Source: RUG14121 sp964533935
Lineage (GTDB): Bacteria; Bacillota_I; Bacilli_A; RF39; UBA660
NCBI GenBank assembly: GCA_964533935.1
Contig: CAZHOG010000007.1
Span: 1-58,506 of the forward strand
Length of the DNA stretch: 58,506 nt
Reading direction: 5' to 3'
Shown here: positions 33,527-41,623 of the stretch, in pieces
Layout: each line of letters begins with the position of its first letter
How positions within the stretch are numbered: position 1 is the stretch's first letter
Position numbers and translations under genes: made by a program
Notes under the pieces: model-generated
Databases searched by the model: none
Told to the model about the DNA's origin: nothing
Seen by the model: only the letters and a program-made list of their open reading frames with translations

Positions 33527-33883
33527 CTAAAATTCTAATCCGTTTTCACGAGCTGCATCAGCTAATGCTTCAACTCTACCATGATATTGGTAACCACCTC
33601 TATCAAAAACGACTTTCTTAATTTTTAGTTTGTTACATTTTTCAGCAATATCTTTACCTACTAATTTAGCAGCTTCAATATTACTTCCGTTTTTAATTTT
33701 TAAAGCAACTGATGATGAGCTAGCTAGAGTAACTTGTTTTACATCATCAATAACTTGAACAAAAATTCCGTTATTTGATCTGAAAACATTTAATCTTGGA
33801 CATTCAGCAGTTCCGCTTAATGTTTTACGAATTCTTGCATGTCTTCTTAGACGTGCATCATTACTTGATTCTTTCTTTATCAT
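33527..33883 (-). CDS. rplR: Ribosomal protein L18
   Basis: The 118-residue 5S rRNA-binding protein has ARLRRHARIRKTLSGTAECPRLNVFRS and ends KKVVFDRGGYQYHGRVEALADAARENGLEF, characteristic of L18. It lies between rplF and rpsE in the normal order, with GGAGTGAAG before its start. Length is standard. Confidence 0.98.
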   Translation of the reverse strand: MIKKESSNDARLRRHARIRKTLSGTAECPRLNVFRSNNGIFVQVIDDVKQVTLASSSSVALKIKNGSNIEAAKLVGKDIAEKCNKLKIKKVVFDRGGYQYHGRVEALADAARENGLEF

Positions 33884-33895
33884 ATCTTCACTCCT

Positions 33896-34435
33896 CTATT
33901 TTGCTGCTTTCTTACCTTCTTTACGACGTACATATTCGCCTTTATAACGTAAACCTTTACCTTTATATGGTTCTGGTTCTCTTACTTTACGAATATTAGC
34001 CGCAAATTCGGAAACTTGTTGTTTATCAATACCTTTTAATAAAATTTCAGTATTGTTTACTTGTTCAACAGTTATACCTGTAGGACATTCCATAATAACT
34101 GGATGAGAATAACCAGCACTAATAGTAATTTTAGAGCCAGCTACGTTGAATCTATATCCAACACCTACAGCTTCGATTCCTTTTTCGAAACCTTTTGATA
34201 CACCAATAATCATATTATTAATATGAGAATTAGTAGTACCAACCATCATATTAGCTTTAACACTTGAATCAACAGCTTCTGTTGTTAATTCATTTCCACT
34301 AATATTAATTTTTACTAGATTAGAAAGTTCTAAGCTAAGTTCTCCTTTAGATCCCTTAACAACAACTGAATTATCTTGAACTGTAACTGTTACTCCTTCA
34401 GGAATAACTAATTTTCTATTACCTATTCTACTCAT
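33896..34435 (-). CDS. rplF: Ribosomal protein L6
   Basis: The 179-residue protein contains two repeated L6 domains: MSRIGNRKLVIPEGVTV at the N-terminus and the C-terminal RKVREPEPYKGKGLRYKGEYVRRKEGK, the family signature. It sits at the base of the L7/L12 stalk near the sarcin-ricin loop. It follows rpsH by nine bases. Length is normal. Confidence 0.98.
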   Translation of the reverse strand: MSRIGNRKLVIPEGVTVTVQDNSVVVKGSKGELSLELSNLVKINISGNELTTEAVDSSVKANMMVGTTNSHINNMIIGVSKGFEKGIEAVGVGYRFNVAGSKITISAGYSHPVIMECPTGITVEQVNNTEILLKGIDKQQVSEFAANIRKVREPEPYKGKGLRYKGEYVRRKEGKKAAK

Positions 34436-34444
34436 AATTTTTCC

Positions 34445-34840
34445 CTACCAAATATAGGCAAGTACTTCGCCTCCTAATCCAGCATTTCTAGCTTCTTTAT
34501 CAGTCATAAGACCTTTAGAAGTAGATATAATAGCAATTCCAAGTCCATTTAGAACACGAGGAATTTCATTACTTTTGGCATATACACGTAATCCTGATTT
34601 ACTAATTCTTTTAAGACCAGTGATTACTCTTTCTTTTTTATCTCCATATTTAAGATTTAAAGTAAGTTTATCTCCAGTAATATTCTTTTCATAAGAATAT
34701 TCAGAAATATATCCTTCTTTTTTTAAGATTTCTGCAATTCCTAAAGTCATTTTTGTTCCAATAACTTCAACAGTTTCATATTTTAATTGATTTGCATTAC
34801 GAATTCTTGTAAGCATATCAGCTATTTTATCTTGTACCAT
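34445..34840 (-). CDS. rpsH: Ribosomal protein S8
   Basis: The 131-residue protein begins MVQDKIADMLTRIRNANQ and ends with GIAIISTSKGLMTDKEARNAGLGGEVLAYIW, the S8 signature. It binds the central domain of 16S rRNA and in many bacteria feeds back on spc-operon translation. It lies between rpsN (zinc form) and rplF. Confidence 0.98.
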   Translation of the reverse strand: MVQDKIADMLTRIRNANQLKYETVEVIGTKMTLGIAEILKKEGYISEYSYEKNITGDKLTLNLKYGDKKERVITGLKRISKSGLRVYAKSNEIPRVLNGLGIAIISTSKGLMTDKEARNAGLGGEVLAYIW

Positions 34841-34859
34841 AGTCTAAATTCCTCCTTTC

Positions 34860-35045
34860 TTACCAACTAGACTTTTTAACGCCTGGAATTTGTCCTTTAT
34901 TTGCTAATTCTCTAAAGCAAATACGACATAATTTGTATTTACGTAATACACCATGTGGTCTTCCACATCTTTCACATCTTGTATATGCACGAGATGAGAA
35001 TTTAGGTGCTCTTTGTTGTTTTACAACCATACTTTTTTTAGCCAT
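34860..35045 (-). CDS. rpsN: Ribosomal protein S14, zinc-binding type Z
   Basis: The 61-residue protein carries four cysteines as CERCGRPHGVLRKYKLCRIC, the zinc ribbon of the short type Z S14 used by Firmicutes. The end FRELANKGQIPGVKKSSW is the family signature. It lies between rplE and rpsH with AGGAGTG upstream. Confidence 0.98.
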   Translation of the reverse strand: MAKKSMVVKQQRAPKFSSRAYTRCERCGRPHGVLRKYKLCRICFRELANKGQIPGVKKSSW

Positions 35046-35059
35046 AAATTACACACTCC

Positions 35060-35602
35060 TTAGTTCTTTTTGAAAGGCATTCCGAATCCATTTAATAATT
35101 CGAATGCTTCTTCATTAGATTTTGCTGTAGTAACAAATACAATGTCCATTCCTCTAACTTTAACTACATCGTCAAAATTAATTTCAGGGAATATTAATTG
35201 TTCTTTAATTCCTAGAGTATAATTACCATGACCATCAAATGCATGTCTAGAAACACCTCTAAAATCTCTTACACGAGGTAATGAAATTCTAATAAGTTTT
35301 TCCATAAAATTATACATATTTTCACCACGAAGCGTAACTTTTGCTCCAATGATTTGTCCTTCTCTAAGCTTAAATCCAGCAATTGATTTACGAGCTTTTG
35401 TAACAACTGGTTTTTGACCTGTTATAATTTCTAAATCTTTAACAGCAGCGTCAATAAATTTTTCATCTCTTGCGCCATCACCAACACCCATATTGATAAC
35501 AATTTTATCAAGTTTAGGTATTTGCATAACTGTTTTGTAGTTGAATTCCTTCATTAAATCTTTTGAAATTTTATTATTATATAAATCTTTAAAATTACTC
35601 AT
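35060..35602 (-). CDS. rplE: Ribosomal protein L5
   Basis: This 180-residue 5S rRNA-binding protein has MQIPKLDKIVINMGVGD and the loop with GVSRHAFDGHGNYTLGIKEQLIFPEI that contacts the P-site tRNA. ATG at 35602 is preferred over GTG at 35614 because the L5 family starts near this Met and GTGGGTGA precedes it. It starts 11 bases before the end of the overlapping rplX reading, with the rplX stop just upstream. Confidence 0.97.
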   Translation of the reverse strand: MSNFKDLYNNKISKDLMKEFNYKTVMQIPKLDKIVINMGVGDGARDEKFIDAAVKDLEIITGQKPVVTKARKSIAGFKLREGQIIGAKVTLRGENMYNFMEKLIRISLPRVRDFRGVSRHAFDGHGNYTLGIKEQLIFPEINFDDVVKVRGMDIVFVTTAKSNEEAFELLNGFGMPFKKN

Positions 35603-35613
35603 ATATTCACCCA

Positions 35614-35886
35614 CTATTTCTTGTCTTTCTTAGTAGTTTCTTTTTTTGTAGCTTTTTTAGTTTCTTTTTCTTCTATTTTTTTAACATTAGAAACATGAAT
35701 TGGTGCACTAAATTCAATTATTCCACCATTTTCGTTTGCGTTATTAGGTTTTTGATGTCTTTTAGCAACGTTGATTCCATCAACAACTACTTTATCAATT
35801 TTCTTTAAAGTTTTTGTTACAGTACCAGTTTTGCCTTTATCTTTACCAGCTAAAATTTTAACTTGATCATTTACTTTTATTTTCAT
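35614..35886 (-). CDS. rplX: Ribosomal protein L24
   Basis: The 90-residue KOW-motif protein begins MKIKVNDQVKILAGKDKGKTGTV and includes VVDGINVAKRHQKPN. It is an assembly initiator of the 50S subunit. The C-terminus is extended by a Lys/Thr/Glu tail (KETKKATKKETTKK), slightly longer than the norm. AGGAGGT is the ribosome site; rplN precedes it. Confidence 0.97.
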   Translation of the reverse strand: MKIKVNDQVKILAGKDKGKTGTVTKTLKKIDKVVVDGINVAKRHQKPNNANENGGIIEFSAPIHVSNVKKIEEKETKKATKKETTKKDKK

Positions 35887-35900
35887 AAATTAAATACCTC

Positions 35901-36269
35901 CTATAAAACTTCTGGAGCTAAAGATACGATTTTAGAGAAATCTTTTTCTCTTAATTCTCTAGCAACAGGTCCTAAAACTCTTGTTCCTACTGGTGATTTG
36001 TCGTCTTTGATTATTACACAAGCGTTATCATCAAATTTGATATAAGAACCATCTTTTCTTCTAACACCTTGAACTGTTCTAACAACTACAGCTTTAACAA
36101 CTTTTCCTTTTTTCAAATTTGAATTTGGAATAGCTTTTTTTACTGTACAAACAACGATATCTCCAATATTTGCAGTTTTAACTTTACTTCCACCTAAACA
36201 TCTAATAACTAATACTTCTCTTGCTCCAGTATTATCAGCAACTTTAAGTCTTGATTCTTGCATTACCAT
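35901..36269 (-). CDS. rplN: Ribosomal protein L14
   Basis: The 122-residue protein begins MVMQESRLKVADNTGAREVLVIRCLGG, with the family motif VVRTVQGVRRKDGSYIKFDDNACVII. It forms an intersubunit bridge and is the docking site of RsfS. AGGAGGTATT precedes the start. It is placed between rpsQ and rplX in the conserved order. Confidence 0.98.
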   Translation of the reverse strand: MVMQESRLKVADNTGAREVLVIRCLGGSKVKTANIGDIVVCTVKKAIPNSNLKKGKVVKAVVVRTVQGVRRKDGSYIKFDDNACVIIKDDKSPVGTRVLGPVARELREKDFSKIVSLAPEVL

Positions 36270-36282
36270 AAATAATACCTCC

Positions 36283-36543
36283 TTATAGAATTACAGCTTC
36301 AACTAGTATTTCAACTAATTCATATCTTTTTGTTTTAGATAATGGTCTAGTTGATCTAATCTTTACTGTATCTCCTACTTTAGCTTTATTTTCTTCATCG
36401 TGAGCTGTGTATTTTTTAGAGTATTTTACTCTTTTTCCATATAATGGATCTTTTTTATAAGTTTCTACTACAACTGTAATAGTCTTATCACATTTAGCAC
36501 TAACAACTTTTCCTGTTAATTCTTGTTTTTTTACTTCTGCCAT
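36283..36543 (-). CDS. rpsQ: Ribosomal protein S17
   Basis: The 86-residue protein has GKVVSAKCDKTITVVVETYKKDPLYGKRVKYSKKY, the oligonucleotide-binding S17 fold, and GDTVKIRSTRPLSKTKRYEL. It binds the 5' domain of 16S rRNA. Its ATG overlaps the stop of rpmC (TAATG). Standard neighbours. Confidence 0.98.
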   Translation of the reverse strand: MAEVKKQELTGKVVSAKCDKTITVVVETYKKDPLYGKRVKYSKKYTAHDEENKAKVGDTVKIRSTRPLSKTKRYELVEILVEAVIL

Positions 36544-36749
36544 TATTTGTTTCCTCCAGCTTCTAAGTTTCTTTCATTTAAAATAGTTTTCATTCTAGCT
36601 ACATCTTTTTTTAATTCTCTGATTTTAGAAGGTTTTTCTAATGCACCAGTGGCATTTTTCAATCTTAAATCAAGTAATTCTCTTTTAGATTCAGAAATTT
36701 TTGTATTTAATTCTTCTGTAGATAGTTTTCTTATTTCATTAATTTTCAT
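36543..36749 (-). CDS. rpmC: Ribosomal protein L29
   Basis: The 68-residue helical protein starts MKINEIRKLSTEEL and contains RELLDLRLKNATGALEKPSKIRELKKDVARM, the L29 family core. It sits at the polypeptide exit tunnel and binds the signal-recognition particle and trigger factor. ATG at 36749 overlaps the end of rplP, and AAGGATGGTG precedes it; a GTG reading 12 bases upstream is less likely. Confidence 0.96.
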   Translation of the reverse strand: MKINEIRKLSTEELNTKISESKRELLDLRLKNATGALEKPSKIRELKKDVARMKTILNERNLEAGGNK

Positions 36750-37176
36750 CAGAAACACCATCCTTTACTTCTTCTTTTTTTACAAATTTACATTTAACAG
36801 GTAGTTTATGAGCAGCTAATCTTAATGCTTCACGAGCAACAGCTTCCTCTACTCCACTAACTTCAAACATAATTTTTCCTTCTTTTACAACTGCAACGTA
36901 TCCATCAACGTTACCTTTACCTTTACCTTGTCTAGTTTCTAAAGGTTTTTTAGTAATAGCTAAGTGTGGGAAAATATTAATATATACTTTTCCACCACGT
37001 TTCATGTAACGATTCATTGCTACACGAGCAGCTTCAATTTGATTAGCAGTAATCCAGTTTCCTGATTTAGCCATTAATCCATAATCACCAAAGTGTAATT
37101 CAGTATTACCTCTAGCATGTCCATCGTAAGTTAAACGATGAGGTTTACGATACTTAGTTCTTTTTGGCATTAACAT
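36739..37176 (-). CDS. rplP: Ribosomal protein L16
   Basis: The 145-residue protein begins MLMPKRTKYRKPHRLTYDG, exactly the family start, which decides the start at 37176 over a longer reading inside rpsC. GGKVYINIFPHLAITKKPLETRQGKGKG is the L16 signature near the A site and the peptidyl-transferase centre. It overlaps rpsC by 23 bases and rpmC by 11. Confidence 0.97.
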   Translation of the reverse strand: MLMPKRTKYRKPHRLTYDGHARGNTELHFGDYGLMAKSGNWITANQIEAARVAMNRYMKRGGKVYINIFPHLAITKKPLETRQGKGKGNVDGYVAVVKEGKIMFEVSGVEEAVAREALRLAAHKLPVKCKFVKKEEVKDGVSDEN

Positions 37177-37834
37177 TAGTATCACCATCCTTCTTAACAT
37201 TTTTAGTTGGAAGAATTTCACCTTTATAAATCCATACTTTTACACCAATCTTACCATAAGTAGTATCAGCTTCACTTATTGCGTAATCAACATCCGCTCT
37301 TAAAGTATGAAGAGGAACAGTTCCTTCAGTATATCCTTCAGTTCTTGCCATTTCAGCACCAGCTAATCTTCCAGAAACAGAAGTTTTAATTCCTTTAGCT
37401 CCAGCTTTCATAGTATTTCTGATAGCTCTTTTTTGTGCACTTCTAAAAGGAGCACGAGCAGCAATTTGTTGAGCAATATTGTCAGCAACTAATTGTGCAT
37501 TCAAATCAGGATTTTTTTCTTCAACGATAGAAACGTGAATATCTTCTCCAACAGCTTTTGATAAAGCTTTTCTTAATTTTTCGATGTCTTCTCCACCACG
37601 GCCAATTATTACACCTGGTTTAGAAGTATTTATAGTAACATCACATCTGTCATTTTTTCTTTCGATAATAACAGAAGCAATTCCAGCATCTTTCATGTTT
37701 TTAGCTATATATTTACGAATTTTAATATCTTTATTTAACATATCTCCAAATTCACTATTTTTAGCATACCATTTAGATTCCCAGTCTTTATTAACTCCAA
37801 TTCTAAATCCTATTGGACTAACTTTTTGACCCAT
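37154..37834 (-). CDS. rpsC: Ribosomal protein S3
   Basis: The 226-residue protein starts MGQKVSPIGFRIGVNKDWESKWYA and has the KH domain with GVIIGRGGEDIEKLRKAL and a C-terminal domain with GRLAGAEMARTEGYTEGTVPLHTLRADVDY. It lines the mRNA entry tunnel. It lies two bases before rplV's start region, between rplV and rplP. Confidence 0.98.
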   Translation of the reverse strand: MGQKVSPIGFRIGVNKDWESKWYAKNSEFGDMLNKDIKIRKYIAKNMKDAGIASVIIERKNDRCDVTINTSKPGVIIGRGGEDIEKLRKALSKAVGEDIHVSIVEEKNPDLNAQLVADNIAQQIAARAPFRSAQKRAIRNTMKAGAKGIKTSVSGRLAGAEMARTEGYTEGTVPLHTLRADVDYAISEADTTYGKIGVKVWIYKGEILPTKNVKKDGDTNVNAKKN

Positions 37835-37835
37835 A

Positions 37836-38180
37836 CTATTTTGCCTCCTTACCGTCAGATACTTTTACAGTTATATGACTTGTTCTTTTATCTCTTCTAT
37901 CAACATTTCCTCTTGATGCAAATTTAATTCTTTTTAAAACTGCACCTGGATTAATGAAACATTCAGAGATAAATAATTCAGATTCTACAGCACCATTGTT
38001 ATTAACAGCGTTTGCTACTGCAGATTTTAATACTTTCATAATTAAACGACTAGCTTTTGTGTTAGTTGTTTCTAAGATAGCTTCAGCAGTTTGAACGTCT
38101 TTTCCTCTAATAAGGTCCATAGTCATTCTAGCTTTTCTTGGAGCTATCATAGCACTTTTGTGTATTGCATATGCTTCCAT
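37836..38180 (-). CDS. rplV: Ribosomal protein L22
   Basis: The 114-residue protein contains MIAPRKARMTMDLIRGKDVQTAEAIL and the tunnel-lining hairpin with GAVLKRIKFASRGNVDRRDKRTSHITV. It forms part of the exit tunnel constriction where macrolides act. AGGAGG is the ribosome site. Standard neighbours rpsS and rpsC. Confidence 0.98.
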   Translation of the reverse strand: MEAYAIHKSAMIAPRKARMTMDLIRGKDVQTAEAILETTNTKASRLIMKVLKSAVANAVNNNGAVESELFISECFINPGAVLKRIKFASRGNVDRRDKRTSHITVKVSDGKEAK

Positions 38181-38190
38181 TCTTTACCTC

Positions 38191-38454
38191 CTACTTTTGT
38201 CCATTGTGTCCGCCGAATTTACGAGTTAATGCAAATTCTCCTAATTTATGTCCTACCATATCTTCAGTAACATAAACTGGAATAAATTCTTTTCCATTAT
38301 GAACTGCAAATGTATGTCCTACAAAATCTGGAAAAATTGTTGAACGACGTGACCAAGTTTTTATAACTTCGTGTTTATTATCTTTATTTAATTCTTGAAC
38401 TTTTTTTAGTAATCTATCGAATACATAAGGTCCTTTTTTTAAACTTCTTGCCAT
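38191..38454 (-). CDS. rpsS: Ribosomal protein S19
   Basis: The 87-residue protein begins MARSLKKGPYVFDRLLKKV and has the signature IKTWSRRSTIFPDFVGHTFAVHNGKEFIPVYVTEDMVGHKLGEFA (spanning about 29-73). It binds the head of the small subunit near S13. AGGAGG precedes its start. It lies between rplB and rplV. Confidence 0.98.
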   Translation of the reverse strand: MARSLKKGPYVFDRLLKKVQELNKDNKHEVIKTWSRRSTIFPDFVGHTFAVHNGKEFIPVYVTEDMVGHKLGEFALTRKFGGHNGQK

Positions 38455-38463
38455 AATAACCTC

Positions 38464-39297
38464 CTATTTGTTTTTCTTTCTACTAACAATTAGTTTGCTA
38501 GAAGCTTTTTTCTTATTTCTTGTCTTATATCCAAGAGCAGGTTTACCCCAAGGAGTCATTGGACTCTTACGTCCTACTGGTGTTCTACCTTCACCACCAC
38601 CATGTGGATGGTCATTAGGGTTCATAACAGAACCACGGTTTGTAGGTTTAATACCTAAATGACGAGTACGTCCAGCTTTACCTAAGTTAACTAATTCAAA
38701 ATCTTCATTTCCAACTACACCAATAGTAGCTATACATGTACTTAAGACTTTTCTAGTTTCACCAGATTGTAATCTTACGATAACATATTTACCATCTTTA
38801 CCAAGTATTTGAGCAGATGTTCCAGCAGCACGGCATAGTTCTGCACCTTTACCAGGTTTTAATTCAATGCAATGAATTGTAGTACCAACAGGGATATTTT
38901 CAAGAGGTAATGCATTACCAACTTTAATATCAGATTGTGGTCCATTTTCAATAATTGTTCCAACTGTTAATCCTTTTGGAGCAATAATATATTTCTTTTC
39001 TCCATCTTTATAATTGATCAAAGCAATATTAGCATTACGATTTGGATCGTATTCTATAGTAGCTACTCTACCAGTAACACCAACTTTGTTTCTCTTATAA
39101 TCGATTAAACGATATTTTCTTTTAGCTCCACCACCGATGTGACGAACAGTAAGTTTACCTTGATTATTACGTCCACCAGTTTTGCTTTTGCTAGTTAATA
39201 AAGATTTAGTAGGAGTTGAAGATGTAATTTCTTCATTTGCAAGTGTTGTCATTCCACGACGACCATTAGTCGTTGGTTTATATTTCTTTATAGCCAT
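38464..39297 (-). CDS. rplB: Ribosomal protein L2
   Basis: The 277-residue protein is the primary rRNA-binding protein near the peptidyl-transferase centre. It begins MAIKKYKPTTNGRRGMTTL and has the signature RGSVMNPNDHPHGGGEGRTPVG, with GRAGRTRHLGIKPT-like loops and a basic tail (KKKASSKLIVSRKKNK). Length is normal. It follows rplW by 18 bases. Confidence 0.98.
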   Translation of the reverse strand: MAIKKYKPTTNGRRGMTTLANEEITSSTPTKSLLTSKSKTGGRNNQGKLTVRHIGGGAKRKYRLIDYKRNKVGVTGRVATIEYDPNRNANIALINYKDGEKKYIIAPKGLTVGTIIENGPQSDIKVGNALPLENIPVGTTIHCIELKPGKGAELCRAAGTSAQILGKDGKYVIVRLQSGETRKVLSTCIATIGVVGNEDFELVNLGKAGRTRHLGIKPTNRGSVMNPNDHPHGGGEGRTPVGRKSPMTPWGKPALGYKTRNKKKASSKLIVSRKKNK

Positions 39298-39315
39298 TTA
39301 AATTCACTCCCATCT

Positions 39316-39591
39316 CTATAATTCGATTCTTTGACCTTCAGCCAAAGTTACGATTGCTTTCTTATAAGTTTTTGTTTTACCAGTATATTTACCAACTCTT
39401 TTATCTTTTGGTTTAGTATTTAATGTATTAATATTAACTACTTTTACATCAAATGCTTTTTCAATAGTATTTTTAATTTGAGTTTTAGTTGCAGTTTTAA
39501 CAACTTTAAAAGTATATATACCTTTTTCTGCGTTACCAGCTGATTTTTCAGTTACAACTGGAGCAATAATAATATCTGGATTTAATGCCAT
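39316..39591 (-). CDS. rplW: Ribosomal protein L23
   Basis: The 91-residue protein has IIIAPVVTEKSAGNAEKGIYTFKVVKTATKTQIKNTIEKAFDVKVVNINTLNTK (about 5-58), the L23 core at the tunnel exit that binds trigger factor and SRP. Its start overlaps the rplD stop by one base. Length is normal. Confidence 0.98.
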   Translation of the reverse strand: MALNPDIIIAPVVTEKSAGNAEKGIYTFKVVKTATKTQIKNTIEKAFDVKVVNINTLNTKPKDKRVGKYTGKTKTYKKAIVTLAEGQRIEL

Positions 39592-40214
39592 TATTTAAGC
39601 ACCTCCTCAATATAGTTTACAGCTGCTTCGTCACAAACAACATAATCAGCATTTACTATATCATAGCAATTTATTTCATCAGCAAGAATTGCATAAGTAT
39701 AACCTAAGTTTCTACTTGCTAAATATAAATTTTCATTTTCATCTCTAGTAACAAATAATACTTTACCGTCTAATTTAAGACCAGCTAATAAATTTTTGAT
39801 ATCTTTAGTTTTTAAAGAATCTAAATTAATATTATCAATTACGATTAATTCTTTACCAGCAAATTTACCAGTTAAAGCAGATTTAAGAGCTAATACTCTT
39901 TCTTTTCTATTAATTTTGAAAGTGTAATCTCTTGGAGCAATTGCAAAGATGTGACCACCATGTCTCCATAATGGACTTCTATTAGAACCTGCTCTTGCAC
40001 GTCCTGTTCCTTTTTGCTTCCAAGGTTTTCTTCCACCACCACTAACTTCAGCTCTAGACTTAGTTTTAGCAGTTCCTTGTCTTCTACTATCAAGTTGTAA
40101 TCTTATCATTTTCTTTAATGCATCATCGTTGGCTTCAATTTTCCAAATACTATCACTAATTGTAATATCTTTGACTTTTTCACCATTAATATTTTTAAGT
40201 TCTATTTTTGCCAT
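39591..40214 (-). CDS. rplD: Ribosomal protein L4
   Basis: The 207-residue protein has the long tunnel loop with RQGTAKTKSRAEVSGGGRKPWKQKGTGRARAGSNRSPLWRHGG (about 46-88) and a C-terminal globular domain. In some bacteria L4 represses its own S10 operon through the mRNA leader. It follows rplC by 25 bases. Length is typical. Confidence 0.98.
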   Translation of the reverse strand: MAKIELKNINGEKVKDITISDSIWKIEANDDALKKMIRLQLDSRRQGTAKTKSRAEVSGGGRKPWKQKGTGRARAGSNRSPLWRHGGHIFAIAPRDYTFKINRKERVLALKSALTGKFAGKELIVIDNINLDSLKTKDIKNLLAGLKLDGKVLFVTRDENENLYLASRNLGYTYAILADEINCYDIVNADYVVCDEAAVNYIEEVLK

Positions 40215-40239
40215 ATTAATCCTCCTTATAGATTAGTAA

Positions 40240-40980
40240 TTACTTACTTTCCTCTACAGTTTCAGTTTCATTTGCTTCAACTACTTCATCAACAATAGGT
40301 TCAGCTTCAACAATAGGTTCTTCAACATAAGTTAAGATTTCTTTTGGATCAGCTTTTCTAGAGTTTTTAACAGCAGTTTTTATTAAAACTAATGAATTTT
40401 TAGCTCCTGGAATATTTCCACTTACTAAAATATAATTTTCAGATGCATTTACTTCAACTACTTCAAGATTTTGGATAGTAATTGTTTCGTTACCCATATG
40501 TCCAGGTAAATGTTTACCTTTTAATACTCTTTTTGGTAACATTGTTCCTAATGAACCAGGTCCTCTATGATAATGAGATCCATGACCCATAGGCCCACGT
40601 GATTGGTTCCATCTCTTAATTGTTCCTTGGAAACCTTTTCCTTTTGAAGTACCAGTAACATCAACTACTTCTCCAACTTCAAATAGGTCTGCACTAAGTA
40701 CTTCTCCGATAGTATATTCTCTATCGATATTTCTAATTTCTTTTAAGAAGCGCTTAGGTGTTGTACTAGCCTTTTTAGCATGTCCTACGCTAGCTTTTGT
40801 TGCATTTTTTTCTTTTTTGTCTACTACGCCAAGTTGAATAGCATTATAACCATCAGTTTCAACAGTTTTAACTTGCATAACTGTATTAGGTTCAACACTT
40901 ACTACTGTAACTGGAATTAATTTTCCATCAGCTGTAAATACTTGAGTCATTCCAACTTTACGTCCTAAGATTCCTTTCAT
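40240..40980 (-). CDS. rplC: Ribosomal protein L3 with acidic C-terminal extension
   Basis: The first 210 residues match L3: MKGILGRKVGMTQVF, the loop with GTSKGKGFQGTIKRWNQSRGPMGHGSHYHRGPGSLG and MGNETITIQNL. L3 starts 50S assembly. The last 30 or so residues are an acidic extension (EEPIVEAEPIVDEVVEANETETVEES) beyond the usual end at about 210. Ribosomal proteins rarely carry such acidic tails. It lies 27 bases after rpsJ, in the standard place. Confidence 0.96.
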   Translation of the reverse strand: MKGILGRKVGMTQVFTADGKLIPVTVVSVEPNTVMQVKTVETDGYNAIQLGVVDKKEKNATKASVGHAKKASTTPKRFLKEIRNIDREYTIGEVLSADLFEVGEVVDVTGTSKGKGFQGTIKRWNQSRGPMGHGSHYHRGPGSLGTMLPKRVLKGKHLPGHMGNETITIQNLEVVEVNASENYILVSGNIPGAKNSLVLIKTAVKNSRKADPKEILTYVEEPIVEAEPIVDEVVEANETETVEESK

Positions 40981-41007
40981 AATACAAATTCCTTCCTTAT
41001 TTTAATA

Positions 41008-41316
41008 TTATAATTTTATATTAATGTCTACACCACTTGGTAAATCCAAATGAGTAAGAGCATCAATTGTTTCTTTACTTGGATCTTTGATGTCGATTAA
41101 TCTCTTATGAGTACGACTTTCAAATTGTTCTCTTGAATCCTTATATTTATGTACAGCTCTTAATACTGTTACTTTTTCAACATCAGTAGGAAGAGGTACT
41201 GGACCAGAAACGATTCCTCCAGTTCTTTTTACTGTATCAACGATTTTTTGAGCAGCTAAATCAATAGATCTATGATCATAGCTTTTTAAGTTGATACGAA
41301 CTTTACTTTTTGACAT
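41008..41316 (-). CDS. rpsJ: Ribosomal protein S10
   Basis: The 102-residue protein has KVRINLKSYDHRSIDLAAQKIVDTVKRTGGIVSGPVPLPTDVEKVTVLRAVHKYKDSREQFESRTHKRLIDI (about 4-75), the S10/NusE fold, which also serves in transcription antitermination with NusB. It is the first gene of the ribosomal operon. GAAAGGAG is the ribosome site, preceded by a structured leader. Confidence 0.98.
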   Translation of the reverse strand: MSKSKVRINLKSYDHRSIDLAAQKIVDTVKRTGGIVSGPVPLPTDVEKVTVLRAVHKYKDSREQFESRTHKRLIDIKDPSKETIDALTHLDLPSGVDINIKL

Positions 41317-41334
41317 ATTTCATGTTCTCCTTTC

Positions 41335-41446
41335 GTCTATATCTAGTATAGACTTGCTCCGTTCGAATTACCTGAAAGTTTCTAGAAATTGTTTTAACAA
41401 CTCTTCCTAGTGTATCAGCAACCTCGCACATCTAAGCAGTCATACG
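41335..41446 (-). promoter_or_regulatory. Structured 5' leader of the S10 operon
   Basis: About 110 bases lie between the promoter's expected start (about 41446) and the ribosome site. Visible pairings on the minus strand are GTCTATA/TATAGAC with loop CTAGA directly before the ribosome site (41335-41353), TTGCT with AGCAA, and CTCG with CGAG near the start. Such a leader before rpsJ is a likely site of ribosomal-protein autoregulation; I cannot name the matching family with certainty. Confidence 0.6.
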
Positions 41447-41452
41447 AGTTTA

Positions 41453-41481
41453 ATTATATCAGTATAGATTATGAAAATCAA
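41453..41481 (-). promoter_or_regulatory. Promoter of the S10-spc-alpha operon
   Basis: On the minus strand TTGATT (-35, 41481-41476), 17 bases, TGATATAAT extended -10 (-10 hexamer 41458-41453). Position and strength suit a ribosomal operon. Confidence 0.8.
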
Positions 41482-41541
41482 GTGTAAATTAGTACTTTTT
41501 TTAAATATTTTTTCAAATCTATTTTACACTTTGTATTCTAT

Positions 41542-41576
41542 AAAAAAACTGTTGATATCTTTGCTAATTATCAACA
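41542..41576 (-). terminator. Second terminator-like hairpin upstream of the S10 promoter
   Basis: On the minus strand TGTTGATA...TATCAACA (8-bp stem) is followed by GTTTTTTT. It is about 80 bases after the first terminator of the upstream small-protein operon. Its arms carry TTATCAACA-like words that also resemble DnaA boxes. Confidence 0.65.
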
Positions 41577-41623
41577 TTTAATTTTTCTATTTAACAATTT
41601 ATTTGACAAACTGTTTATAACAT

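Noticed and set aside
27325..41316. Horizontal transfer of the ribosomal region
   Set aside because: Gene order and base composition agree with the rest; only L30 is missing.
41355..41375. TTCGAA element in the rpsJ leader resembling a tRNA T-loop
   Set aside because: No acceptor stem, anticodon arm or CCA-like end can be formed around it; it belongs to the structured leader.
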